This document shows, in pieces, positions 23,944 through 34,849 of a stretch of DNA of 64,000 nt. Made by a program: the position numbers and the translations under genes. The DNA is taken from positions 25,156,484-25,220,483 of the forward strand of contig JANAVB010009598.1 of assembly GCA_029216955.1 (NCBI GenBank). Reading direction: 5' to 3'. Source of the DNA: Iris pallida. Its lineage: Eukaryota; Streptophyta; Magnoliopsida; Asparagales; Iridaceae. The stretch's first letter is position 1. Every line of letters begins with the position of its first letter. Below the pieces are notes generated by a model that saw only the letters and a program-made list of their open reading frames with translations, was not told where the DNA came from and did no database searches.

Positions 23944-25134
23944 TGTCACTCCCCGATCCCGCAGAGTCCTTTTCGTCCTCGCTTCGGCTCTTTGGGACCA
24001 TTCGTCCTCGAAACTTAGGCGTAATGCCGTGCAAGCCTAAGTTGCGCTTGCACAAGGCCAAGACCTGAAGCAAGACAAGATAGACAAGGTTGACAATACG
24101 CAGCGGAACGTAAAGCAGATAATTGAAGCAGCATCAGACATATTTCAGAATACATGTATTGAACACAATGGTAACAAGAACAATTCTCTTTATTGATTTC
24201 ATTTGAACAGATTACAAGCTCTCGATTCTCTCTGATACAATGTTACATTCTCTCAGAACTTTACAGATTACAATGATCCCGTTCCTATACATTATATCCC
24301 TGTATATACAAAACCAACTCTTGCAACAGATGTCATCTCTTGGCATCTCTTCTGATTTCTGGCTCCTGAGGATGAGGCTCGGGCTATCACTTCGGACTAT
24401 CCTTTTCGATGCATAGTGCACCTGCATGCAGACTGATGGTGGGTCAGTATATCAGCATACTGGTGATTGTGAACAAAGGAGCTATATTTGTCTGAAACGA
24501 TCACTGTTCAATTAGTGAGAAAACATTTCTTATGATGTGATCTTGCTACTGTTTACCTATGTTCATTCCATACATACAGAGTCAGTTTACATTTCTTTTG
24601 AAAACATCTTTGAAAAGCCATATTTTAATTTCATCTTAGTCGCTGTGCCTCCTACGGGTTCAGCTCGTCGCTAACCGCTGTGACTCGCATGGGTTCAGCT
24701 CGTCGCTAGCCGCTGTGACTCTCTTGGGTTCAGCTCGTCGCTAACCACTGTGACTCGCATGGGTTCAGCTCGTCGCTTGCCGCTGTGACTCTCTAGGGTT
24801 CAGCTCGTCACTAAGTGGATACCCCAATGCACATGCAATATCAAATGAAACCATCATGCATTAATCGAGCAAGTCATAAATAATTCCATCTTCTTTTCAA
24901 GCAGGAAACCGTTCTCTTTCTTAGCAGACAATGTGCAGATTCTCTTATAAGCAAACTCAAGATTACTGTCTTATTATTAGCAATACATTCATTCAAAAGC
25001 TCAGATTCTTATTAGGCACAAGCGAATCATAAAATGAGTCTTTGTCCACTCACCCAGATCAATCGTCTTCTGTTGCAGAGCCAGCAATCCGATAGTTTTG
25101 TCTATCTAGTGCCTTCGCAGAGCGGGACACTACA
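23944..25134 (-). repeat. 5' LTR of the short element
   Basis: 1191 bp, matching 22424-23609. The same minisatellite lies at about 24655-24810 with about five units. Confidence 0.9.
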
Positions 25135-26905
25135 TCGCGGGCCCCACGCTCCAATTCAACGGACGATTTTGTGCACGGCCCCACCGGAATCCAAAACTGG
25201 ACATACCATTGGGTTCGTATCATCAAAACGAATTTGTAGACATGTAGTTTAACGACTTTAGAGACCATTGACTCTGGTACGTTTTTCGGTGCAAAATGGG
25301 TCCAACGGCGGACACCGTTTTGGCCCAAAATTATCGTTTTGTCCCTGTGTCCAGAATTGGATTTAAGGACATGCAACCCTAACTAATTTGACTATTCTGA
25401 GAATGTTGGCAATGTCTGTTTCAGCTTTCGGAGACAGTTATGATGATTTGGACCCATCGGCTTACCAGTTGACTATATGTTGTTGGATCTGCGTACAACC
25501 TCCAGGCAAGATACCTTGCCTCCCTCTACAGTTTATTTACATGCATATTTCTATTTCTATATAGTTTTACTAGTTGATAATTGACATGTGATTTGTACAT
25601 CGTGCTTGCTAGTATATATATAGGCCTTGTTTATAGTTATCTTTGTAGTTCATATTGGATATTTGTATATATAGTTCTTGTTTATAGTTATCTGTGTAGT
25701 TCATATTGGATATTTGTATATATATAGTTCTTGTTAATTTCGTAGTTCATATTGGATTGGTTCTCTCGTGTATCGTGATTTGGGTCGTGTCGTGTCATCA
25801 CTTGTACTTGGACTGAGTCGTATCGTGTCATAGGATGAATAAGTCATAACGGAACTGCTGTACCTTGAAATTTTTGAAGCTAGCCTGCGAGTCCATACTA
25901 GGGACGAGGGCTAGTAGTTAAGCTAACCTGTGAGTCCACACCAGGGGCGAGGGTTAGTAGTTATCTGTCCATACCTGCGAGTCCACACTAGGGACGAAGG
26001 TGATGCTAGCCTGCGAGTCCACGCTCGGGACGAGGGTTAGTAGTATATGGTTCACACCTACGAGTCCACACCAGGGATGAGGGTGATGCTAGCCTGCGAG
26101 TCCACGCTAGGGACGAGGGTTAGTAGTATATGGTTCACACCTACGAGTCCATATTAGGGACGAGGGTGATGCTAACCTGCGAGTCCACACTAGGGACGAG
26201 GGTTAGTAGTTGTTCAAACTTACGAGTCCACACTAGGGACAAGGGTTTGAGTATTTGATTGGTTATCCGTTGACATCGTGATATCGTGTTCCCTTATTCT
26301 TCTCTAGCAGTTCATTTATGCGTAGTGGTTCTTCCAGTCGTGTATAGTCGTGTTTCGTGTTGATTGGTCTTTTTCCGTTTATTTTCTGTATTTTCTTTAT
26401 TGCATGATAAACTGTTAGACAGGCATGTATAATATGTATCTTGCTATGTCCCCTGAGGAACTGATGATCTCTTCAGGTTAGTTATTGCGTAAAGTTAGTT
26501 AGCAGCTCGGGATGACGAATGATTATGACACTTGTGGGGTCCGGATGTGATGATATTGCTTACGGGATTCAGGTATTGATACCATGTTTATTATCCAGTT
26601 CATTCAGCTCGTGTTTTCCTTCATCAATATGATATATCATATTTATTGATTTAGTTTATAGACTCATGTTATTTCTTGGAGTCTAATCGGACATGCATGC
26701 TAGTGGCCTGCAGACCACGACCCATACTTGTTCATTCTTGTTTATTATTCTTATTGTGGATTGAGATATATATTGTTTTGCCATGATTTGGCAGTATACC
26801 ATAGCCTTGACAGCGTTTACGTATTCGAGTCGGGCTGGAGTCCGCTTGATGCGTAGCTGGCTTGCTCACGAGCTCGTATCCAAAAAGCGGGTACGGGTCG
26901 TGACA
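25135..26905 (+). other. Last part of the solo LTR with a ~40-bp minisatellite
   Basis: Non-coding. At about 25870-26245 units built on gcctgcgagtccacactagg and acgagggttagtagt recur about nine times with variation. The end, agcgggtacgggtcgtgaca, is the LTR terminus. Confidence 0.7.
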
Positions 26906-26910
26906 TTACC

Positions 26911-27168
26911 CGTCTCTCTTTCAACAGAGGCCTGAAACTCTTTGAAAGTATACAGCACCTGATCCTTAGTCTTTAAGGCATAGACCCAAACCTTCCTGGA
27001 ATATTCATCAATAAAAGTTATAAAGTAAGAAGCACCACCAATAGATTTTACCTTCATAGGACCGTAGACATCCGAGTGAATCAACTCGAGCAATGCCGAC
27101 TTCCTTGAACTTGGGTGACTTTAGAAAGACACCCTATTTTGCTTCCCAGCTAAGCAGTGCGTGCACTT
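26911..27168 (-). pseudogene. Copia integrase, N-terminal part
   Basis: Carries LELIHSDVYGPMKVKSIGG and SYFITFIDEYSRKVWVYAL, the start of the Copia integrase core with the first catalytic Asp, then KEFQASVERETG, at which the nested LTR cuts in. The continuation is at 15152-15602. Frames are broken near 27095-27165, between the pre-integrase domain and this part. Confidence 0.88.
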
Positions 27169-27651
27169 TTACAACTTTGCAGACTTGAGCCCTGGAATCA
27201 CTTTCCTGTTCACCAAGTAGCTTATTCCCTTCTCGCTGATATGGCCGAGCCGTCTGTTCCACAACTCGGTAGACGCATCACTGACTGCGTTCACCTCCTG
27301 TGTCCCCTGTGCGCTTCTTTCCATATAGTAGAGACCAGACTTCTTGCTTTCTCTGACAATCACCATCGAACCTCTGGAAAGCTTCCACTGACTATTCCCG
27401 AAGAGATTGAAGAATCCCTCGTCATCCAACCTTTCAACCGACACCAGGTTGAAACGAATATCAGGGACATGACGAACATCTTTGAGAACAAGAACTGCAC
27501 CCGTCTTCGTTCTCAAATGTACATCTCCAACGACAACCGCCTTTGACACATCTCTATTGCCCATCTTCAACACTCCATAGTCGCCTGTTGTATAAGTGGC
27601 AAATAGTGCTCTATTGTGAAATGCATGTACCGAAGCCCCTGAGTCCACCAG
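27169..27651 (-). pseudogene. Copia protease and GAG-pre-integrase
   Basis: The protease active site LVDSGASVHAF is at the start, followed by VLVLKDVRHVPDIRFNLVSV and the pre-integrase region ELWNRRLGHISEKGISYLVN. It is in the same frame as gag but separated from it by a TAG at 27652-27654, three bases before LVDSG. It stops at 27169. Confidence 0.88.
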
Positions 27652-28533
27652 CTAAGAATTATCATCGCAGGCGAGGTTTGTAATGACCTCATCACCTACG
27701 ACGATCACATTGCCTCCATGTATTGAGGCCGCCGCTGTAGTGTTCTCATATTGCTTCTCCTTGTCGCCCTTTTTCTCTCTCTTCCAAGCGAAATAATTCC
27801 GTTTGATATGGCCCTTCTTGCCATAATGGTAACACTCTGAGTCCTCGTACCGACCCTTGGACTTTCCCCTGCTCTTGTCTCTGCCACCACCTAGAGCCAT
27901 ACTTTTGTCCCTTCCACGGCTCTCTGAAACCAATGCCTCTGAGTGGTGGAATGTGGATGAAGTGCCCTGAGAACGTCTCCGTATCTCTTCATTCAGCACC
28001 CCGCTCTTGGCAAACTCCAGACTGACCACGCCCTCTGGAGCAGAAGCGATCATAGATACTCGTACGGTCTTCCACGAGTCTGGCAATGTACACAACAGCC
28101 ATAGTCCCTGAACCTTGTCATCGAACTTGACTTCCATCGAAGACAGCTGGTCAACCATGCCCTGGAAATCACTCAAGTGATCCGTAATAGACGCTCCATC
28201 TTTGTACCGCAGACCCATCATTATCCGGATCAGGAACAACTTGTTTACCCCGATCTTCTTCGCATACAAAGATTCTAGCTTATCCCATAACGTCTTTGCA
28301 TGCTCAATATTAGCAACGTGGTTGTACACGTTCTCGTCAACGAACTGCCTGATGTATCTACACACCTGTATATGCTCGAATTTCCAGTCCTTCTCGAATT
28401 TATCACTGGGCTTCTCGGATGCAAATACTGGCAGATGCAGCTTCTTGACAAACAACAAATCTTTTATCTTACTTCGCCAATAGTGATAGTTGGTGCCATT
28501 CAGGTTCACCATGTGCACCGAATTTGCGTCCAT
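27652..28533 (-). pseudogene. Copia gag with a damaged zinc knuckle
   Basis: A 293-codon ORF of the UBN2/Copia gag type: LNGTNYHYWRSKIKDLL at the N-terminus, AKTLWDKLESLYAKK and LSDFQGMVDQL in the middle. The zinc knuckle reads CYHYGKKGHIKRNY where CxxCxxxxHxxxxC is expected: the second and fourth Cys are both Tyr. It is otherwise open from ATG to the TAG before protease. Confidence 0.88.
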
Positions 28534-28585
28534 CTCTCCTCTCTAGTTTTCCTGTCAACTTCTGACACCCTTCTGAATTCCAGAA

Positions 28586-28601
28586 CCTGGCTCTGATACC
28601 A
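28586..28601 (-). promoter_or_regulatory. Copia primer-binding site
   Basis: TGGTATCAGAGCCAGG on the minus strand, the tRNA-iMet complement, three bases inside the 5' LTR. Confidence 0.9.
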
Positions 28602-28604
28602 CTT

Positions 28605-29434
28605 TGTTGAAAAAGAAATACGAAAACCTTTCCCCAAATTAGAGAGTACCTGCGAAAGAACCGAGCAATATAACGCACGAACCAAAACACCAAAACAAAC
28701 CACGCAGACAGAGAGAATTTTTGACATGGAAAACTCTTGCAGGAAAAAACCACGGAACGATCGGAGTCCAACCCCACGGAACGATCGGAGTCCAACCCTG
28801 AGAAGCCTCCACTAATGAAATAGAAGAATTACACCCTCTACAAACTTCTCCCGATCCAAATCGGATCCCCATAACACTTGGAAGCAAGAACAATGATTAC
28901 AAGGCGACGAAGAACAAGAACGACGAGTAGAGATTACCAAATCCGATTCTTCTCCGAAAAAGACCTTCAATCCTCCATCTTCTCTCCCGAAGTTGCAATG
29001 GCACTCTTGCCTCCTTCTTCTCTCTTTTATTGTGTTCTCAACAATGATTAGGGTTAGGAATAACCTAATATTAACTCCCCTAATCCGCAGCAAAATCTGG
29101 ACCATCATATATGATCCAATGGTAAAAAAATCACCCAAAAATTCGCCCCGCCCGACGACACATAGTTCGGCCAGAACTCTGTGTTCTGACTCCAGAACAG
29201 TTCTGGAACCAAAACACAGAGTTTGGCCAGAACTCTGTGTGGGGCAGAGTTCGGCCACAGAGTTCAGGTCGAACTCTGCCCCCCTGTTCCAGAATGTCTC
29301 CAGGTAGCTTCCCGAGCATCTTCGTCTCCTCCGACTGGCCTCGTCACCTCCTCGAGCTTCTCTGACACACAGATGGCGTTCGTCGCACTCCGGGGTCTTC
29401 TCCACATAGGTTGGGAACCCCACCCACTCCAACA
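28605..29434 (-). repeat. Copia 5' LTR (830 bp)
   Basis: Match of 12426-13221 with more differences than the gag-only element's LTRs show. It includes a local ~22-bp duplication at about 28752-28795 (acggaacgatcggagtccaa twice). Confidence 0.9.
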
Positions 29435-29450
29435 TATCCAAGGGGTCACG
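29435..29450 (+). pseudogene. GT61 pseudogene, piece 3 of 4
   Basis: Sixteen bases, tatccaaggggtcacg, between the Copia and the next LTR. Read with piece 2 they give EEY-PRGH, like the YPRDH block of GT61 proteins. The assignment rests on position and this short match. Confidence 0.55.
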
Positions 29451-32400
29451 GGTAACCCCGCTTCCCGAATTATTAAATTTTTGTATTTTCTGGGATTTTA
29501 TAATTTAGTCATATTTTTTTTTATGGTTGTTTATGAGGATATTAATTGATTTACCTATTCTTGATAATACAATTTTGTTAATGGATATTAATTAAGAGGA
29601 AATTTGAATTTGATTTCAAATTTATTTTTTTCTCCATTTATAACAACCTTGTAACCAATTTTTCCTAACTGAAATTTTGTAATTCTGTAATTTACGAAAA
29701 AGGGATGGACTTTTGTGTAATTTTTCATTTTGGTGGAGGGACTTTTATGGAAATATTCCATTCCATTCACACTTTATAACTCCTTCAATACTTTATTAAT
29801 TCTCTCATTCTCTCTCTCCTTCTCATTTTTTTACTTCTCCTGTGAAGAACAGAGCTCCATTATTCTTCTTCTTCCCTCTCATTTTCCATTTCACCTAACC
29901 TTAAATTCTTGGAAATTTCCATGGCGACGGCGAGAGAGCTCCACACCGGCGACTGAACCAGCAGAGGTGCCCTCACCTCGACTCCGAGTACGGCGGCGAC
30001 TTGACGCAGCTCAGTTCCGACGTGCGGATCTTTGTTCCAGCCACACGTCATTACTCGTCGACGTAGGAATCTCGTTATCATCGACTTCCGGCGATTTGCA
30101 AGCGGATCTTCTTCACCAATGGGACGATCGTCTTTAACTACATCGATCGAGGTGAGTAATTTCGAATTTCCCCGTCCTTGACGAAGAACTGTTCCGTTCA
30201 TTCCTCTTTCTGATAGTGAGATGCTCATTTCCAGGTCTGGTTTGAAGGGATTGATTGATCTAGTTCTTTTGTGCGGAGTAACAGTGGACCCTTTCGAGTA
30301 GCCGATCATCAATTTGGTGAGTCTCGGATTAGAAATTTCCTTTAGATTTAGCTCGGCATATTCATTTGTTCTTAATTCGTGGATTTTTGGATGATTTGAA
30401 CATAGGACAATAGATCGAAACAATCGCTTTGAATTTAGATCAGGTTGTGGTGGGAAATTTCTTGGTGAGTGTTTCATTGATTCTCTGAGATATTATCATC
30501 AATCCATTTGGAATCAGCGTTGATTTCTCTAAATTGATTACTCTGTTTCTTGTATTAAACCCTGTTTGACGGAATGCTTTAGTGGGTTCAGAGCGATTAC
30601 TGGACACGCAGAATCGTGTCAGATTCGTGGGATCATCTCCAGGTAAAATTCAACCTTCTTAAATATGGTTTGTTGCACTTTAATTTGAATCGTGATCTGT
30701 ATTTGAATATGTAGGATGGTTCGTGACCAAGTTTAGGCGTGTCCAATTGCTGCGTATGTCCTGTCTAGACTTGTGGTTGTTCGTGTCTAATCTTGGGTTT
30801 GTGTCCTGCTGAGCTAGATACATCTCGTGAGGTTGCTGTTGTGTTTAGAAAGTGCAGAGTCAGTGTTAGCTTTGGTGCACGCTGCAGCATAGGAAGGAGA
30901 TGCAGTTGCTGTGATGGCTTTGGGGAATTAATTAAGGCTTGAACCATTGAAGCTTTAGTTGTACTAGTCCCTTTTGATTTTGTATTCGTAACTTTAGTTA
31001 GTATGTGTTGGTTTAGGCAAAATAGCTTGTTCTCGAATTATATCAGAGTTGATGCATTGTTCAGTTTTCTTGAATTGGAGATCAGCCATTTGGCTCAGTA
31101 ATGTGAATCAGTAAAAATTGTTAATGCTTGGAGTTGAGACAATAGTTGGAATCAATGTTTTAAGCTTAGATTCTACATTAGAAAAGCTACAGGTGGTCAG
31201 TTGGACCTTGGATGAGAGTTTGTTGCATGTTGACGAGATCTTTGATGAATGCCTCTTAGTTTTTCCTTGAAATATTCTAGCAGGTTGCAGTATGTCTGTT
31301 TTAGTTAAATTTAGTTTGGATTGCCAGAGAGATCAGGATCAATTAGAAGGTTAGTTGGATTTTGGTGTTTTTGGTTGTATTCCATGGTCGAATTCCTGTG
31401 TTAGCTCTTCGAGTTTGTGGTTGTGATGGTAGGTTAGGTTAGCCCATATGTAAAAATAAATCAACTAGTAGCAGTGCATATGGAACTGATGTATTCTTTA
31501 GTTACCACATTTATTAGAATATGTTCCATAGTGGCATTTGGTATTGTATGCTTAGTATACCATTTAAGTATTTTCCTAAAACTAATAACTAATCCCATAA
31601 TATTTATATTTTATTCTAGTATGCATATTACTTGCTAGCTTCTAGTTAGTTAACAACTCCATATATATTTTGTTACAAAGTATTATCTGCAAGTATTAGA
31701 TAAAATCATATTACCAATATTTTGTAAAGTTAGCCAATAGGTATTTTCTAAAATGAGCATTTTGCTAAATATAGTTCAAGTATTTTCTAATATTAATAAA
31801 GGAATGATTATCAAAGCTATAATATATATTTTTCTAAACACAAATGAGCTTTAAATGATTTTTCCTGTTATATTATTATTACTTCAAAATATTTTGCTAT
31901 GATGTTTGGTTAAAAGTAAATTGCTAGTATATTATTGCTAGGATTATTGATAATTAGTATAGGGATATTCTATGGATAGATTATGGTTAAATAAATAATT
32001 TGCTAGCAAAAATGTTTTAATATTTCTAAAATAGTTAAGTATTTACTAGTAATTATTTCTTCGAGGCTACATATATTTTCTAAAATATTGGTTAGCTACG
32101 AATAGGTTTCCAAATTATTTTGTGGCAAGTTCTATTTAGATAGTTTATCTAATTATTATTATTTTCAAAATATTATGACTAGCTAGATGAGTAGATAACC
32201 AGTTAGATATAATTAGATAATTATCTTATTTCAAACCCTAACAAAATTGTACAAACTACCAGGTGATCTTTTACATCCATGCAGTACTACTTTCGTGCTT
32301 CCAAGGCGAAACAAGTACACCGACTCGACTTGTACTTTGTTTTTTTGTCTTACATTCCTGTGCCATGTTCTCATATCGGACACGAGATACACACGATTGT

Positions 32401-33175
32401 CTTATACATTATTCATTGCTTGCGAGTCATTGTTTATTGCGGAGATTGGAAGAAATATTAGCTTTTGTGTGACCACACCCAACATAGGTATTGTGGATAG
32501 CCTAATCGTACACTTCATGTACGATGAAGCCGGACCTTGTAGAATTGATTGACTCATTGACTCATTGATTGATTATGCTCCCTAGCCGGTCACATATTAG
32601 TTTAATATTTCAAATTGTCACACTTGCATATTGATTGTCGTGTTCATTGTCTTGCTCATTGATAGTCGTATTCATTGTCTTGTATATTGATTGCTGCGTC
32701 CATTGTCTGCAGTTTTATATTTTATTTCTGGTACCGTAGTTTCATTTCCAGTTCTGGTATTCTAGTTTTACCTTATAATCTGTACAAGAGATTACATTGT
32801 ATATTGTCTTGTCGGGGTTGTACTTTGCTCTTTTCCTGACATGATACATTACAGGTGAGCTTGAGGCCACATGGAGCATGTGATTGCATTGGATATTGCA
32901 GCTTTTACTTTATTAATTTTCTGGAGATTATATTTTGGATATTCATTATTGTATATTTATTTTATTTGACCGGATTTGTCTCCGACTGATTTGTACTAAA
33001 AATGACTTGATGGATATTGGTGATCATTTTGGGAACGTTATAAAAGCTGTGGATGTTTACATTACATTGTGACTTGGAGTTTTCCTTAGTATTGTATAGC
33101 TTACTTCGTCGTGTCCATCGACGAAGGCTGGGCGTGTCCGACTCGTATCCGATTATTCGGGAGCGGGTCGTGACA
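29451..33175 (+). mobile_element. Solo LTR of a Tekay-like element in GT61
   Basis: 3.7 kb starting GGTAACCCCGC (first base changed from T) and ending CGGGTCGTGACA, flanked by the perfect duplication tcacg (29446-29450, 33176-33180). It has no gag or pol. 29760-30140 is a pyrimidine-rich then GC-rich stretch like an R/5'-leader. 31440-32230 is AT-rich with recurring ttgctag words. At 32545-32700 ttgattgactcattgac-type short repeats occur. Small ORFs in it look accidental. Confidence 0.8.
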
Positions 33176-33283
33176 TCACGCACACTCTGGTCTATATTTC
33201 TCTACAACCAGCAAGTGAAGCTTAATGTTAGTAGGTTTCAAGAGGTCTTTTTGCTAGAAGTCTATCGGTCTCTCAGACAATAA
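33176..33283 (+). pseudogene. GT61 pseudogene, piece 4 of 4 (C-terminus)
   Basis: After the LTR the frame RTLWSIFLYNQQVKLNVSRF, then QEVFLLEVYRSLRQ and TAA at 33281-33283, matches the C-terminal end of GT61 proteins (the xYLxxQNVxLxxxRF pattern). Against the family, the ~15-20 residues between YPRDH and this block are missing, so a deletion preceded or accompanied the LTR insertion. The right inverted repeat begins within about 10 bases of the stop. Confidence 0.8.
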
Positions 33284-33289
33284 GAAACA

Positions 33290-33538
33290 ATAAGACGAGC
33301 CTACTGAGGGATCGATTAATTTGAGAGTTAAGGCTATGGAGGAATTGATTAATTTGAAAGTTATTAAAATTTGTTTTAGGAGTTTAGATATCAACCATTT
33401 GATGTAATCCAAAGGTTTATATTAAATCCACCAAGATTAAAAAAAAATCTTAATCTTTCCATATAACTTATGATGCATCCAACGGTGTAAAAATATTGTG
33501 CTCATTTCCTCATTTAAGTACCGTGCTCATTGGATAGG

Positions 33539-33540
<2 letters not shown>
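33290..33540. repeat. Right inverted repeat of the GT61 carrier
   Basis: Inverse of 1-231 over its inner part. The outer part (33441-33540, ending ttggataggcac) has its partner outside the window. A (TA)n array starts immediately outside. Confidence 0.65.

Positions 33541-33611
<71 letters not shown>
33541..33611. repeat. (TA)n microsatellite
   Basis: Pure TA run directly outside the carrier's right end. Confidence 0.95.
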
Positions 33612-33614
<3 letters not shown>

Positions 33615-34076
33615 CCACACCCCCATAGCCCTCTAACATCATCTCCTCCATTACACATCTCTTCATCATCCACAAAAACTCATCTCCACCACTCTACATC
33701 CATCCAACCACTCAAACAAACCCTACAAACCCTATCTTCCTCCTCCAACCATCTAGAGCCATTGCCAACCCCTTCAAACTCATCAAGAAGTGATTAACAA
33801 GCAAGGATAGCAAGAAAGGTGGGAGCTTTAGCAAGGAGGAGTCTCCATAACCCATCTAGCGAGAACTTTCGATGATTACCCCGGAGGATACGTGTCCTAC
33901 CCATTATGGATATAAGGAGGGGATAGCTACCTTAGGTCTCAATTTTCAGGAGTGACTAAGAGACTAGTTTAGTGGACTTGTTTTAGATTCTATGTTTAGA
34001 ACATGAATTATAATAATTTGGAGATTTGACTTTATATTTGAGATTTGTTTGAATATTATTTTAGTTGTTGTTGTTG

Positions 34077-34178
<102 letters not shown>

Positions 34179-34185
34179 TGTGTGT

Positions 34186-34481
34186 GGGGGAGGGAAGGGA
34201 TAGGGTGCCCCACGGGAGCCTTGTCACCCTCGACTGTTGGATCGAGCGGGCGCGCACGCGGGTCGTCGATCCAACGGTGCAGGAGGGAGGGGGCTCCGCG
34301 AGCAGGTCTTTTGTTCCGTCATATATATATATGTGTGTGTGTATAAGACGGATCAAAAGACCTGCTCGTGGAGCCCCCTCCCTCCTGCACCGTTGGATCG
34401 ACGTCCCGCGCGCGCGCCCGCTCGATCCAACAGTCGAGGGTGACGAGGCTCCCGTGGGGCTCCCTATTCCCCCTCCCCCCC
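34186..34481. mobile_element. Foldback MITE in a TA array (MITE 2)
   Basis: Two ~135-bp GC-rich arms (34186-34320 and 34347-34481) are inverse copies around a 26-bp (TA)/(TG) spacer. Each arm contains gttggatcga and ggagccccctccctcctgca or its complement. It is flanked by TA runs and related to MITE 1 by shared blocks. RNA or single-stranded DNA from it would fold into a very stable hairpin. Confidence 0.8.
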
Positions 34482-34849
34482 ATATATATATATATATAAA
34501 GCGGGTCTAAATCCCCCCTTAGAAAGCCCCCTCAAACCCCCCTTATTTTGAGCCGTCCGATCTGAAGAATAAGGGCTGTCAGATCCGAGGTGGGTTTTAA
34601 AAAGAAACTCGACCAGTTTAGTTCAGTTGAAAGGGTTTGATACTAAGGGGGTTCAACCGATTTGAAGAGAGTGAGAAGCCAAAGAAAACCGAGAGAGCCC
34701 GAACCATTGCTGATCGGTTCATCTTCTTCCTTCTTCCGATCAGAGAGGTGCAAAACCGCGAGGAACAATATCCTTCCTTCCTTTTTTATATTCTAATATT
34801 TATATTTATTTGATTTATTTTCAATTTTCAAATTGAGTTAGGGTTCTCA

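Larger units (their letters stand above)
22424..25134 (-). mobile_element. Short non-autonomous LTR retrotransposon with a 334-bp interior
   Basis: Two ~1.19-kb direct repeats (22424-23609 and 23944-25134) enclose only 334 bp. On the minus strand the left edge of the interior shows a primer-binding site (TGGTATCAGA, 23931-23940) three bases from the LTR. The other edge has gaggacgaaatttct and a G-rich tract, a Gypsy-like 3' end. The target duplication is ttgcg (22419-22423) against tcgcg (25135-25139), one mismatch. There is no coding region. By size it sits between TRIM and LARD classes and depends on another element. Confidence 0.85.
15608..26905 (+). mobile_element. Gypsy-type solo LTR inserted in Copia integrase, with later insertions
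   Basis: The insertion starts TGTAGCCTCTC and ends GGGTCGTGACA, with the 5-bp duplication ttacc at 15603-15607 and 26906-26910. Its start (ttctaaaat at +22) and end resemble the other Tekay-type LTRs here. No gag or pol is visible. After subtracting the MULE (16740-21090) and the short LTR element (22424-25134), about 4.2 kb is left in three parts (15608-16739, 21091-22423, 25135-26905), the size of one large LTR, hence solo LTR. A caution: Copia bases next to both borders share ctctctttc, which could also be read as a longer imperfect duplication. Confidence 0.65.
12426..29434 (-). mobile_element. Copia LTR retrotransposon (Tork/TNT1-94-like), split by nested elements
   Basis: A minus-strand Copia with LTRs at 12426-13221 and 28605-29434. 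Reading right to left it has a tRNA-iMet primer-binding site, gag, protease, integrase, RT and RNase H, the Copia order. Integrase is interrupted by an 11.3-kb insertion (15608-26905). The flanks (tacca left, tatcc right) are only an imperfect 5-bp duplication. Both flanks fit the GT61 reading frame (EEY then PRGH), which supports insertion into that pseudogene. Stops and frameshifts in every domain and a LTR length difference of 34 bp make it an older insertion than the gag-only element. Confidence 0.9.

Noticed and set aside
23120..24810. CRISPR-like array, because of regularly spaced repeats.
   Set aside because: A plant minisatellite with adjoining ~35-bp units and no unique spacers, duplicated in both LTRs.
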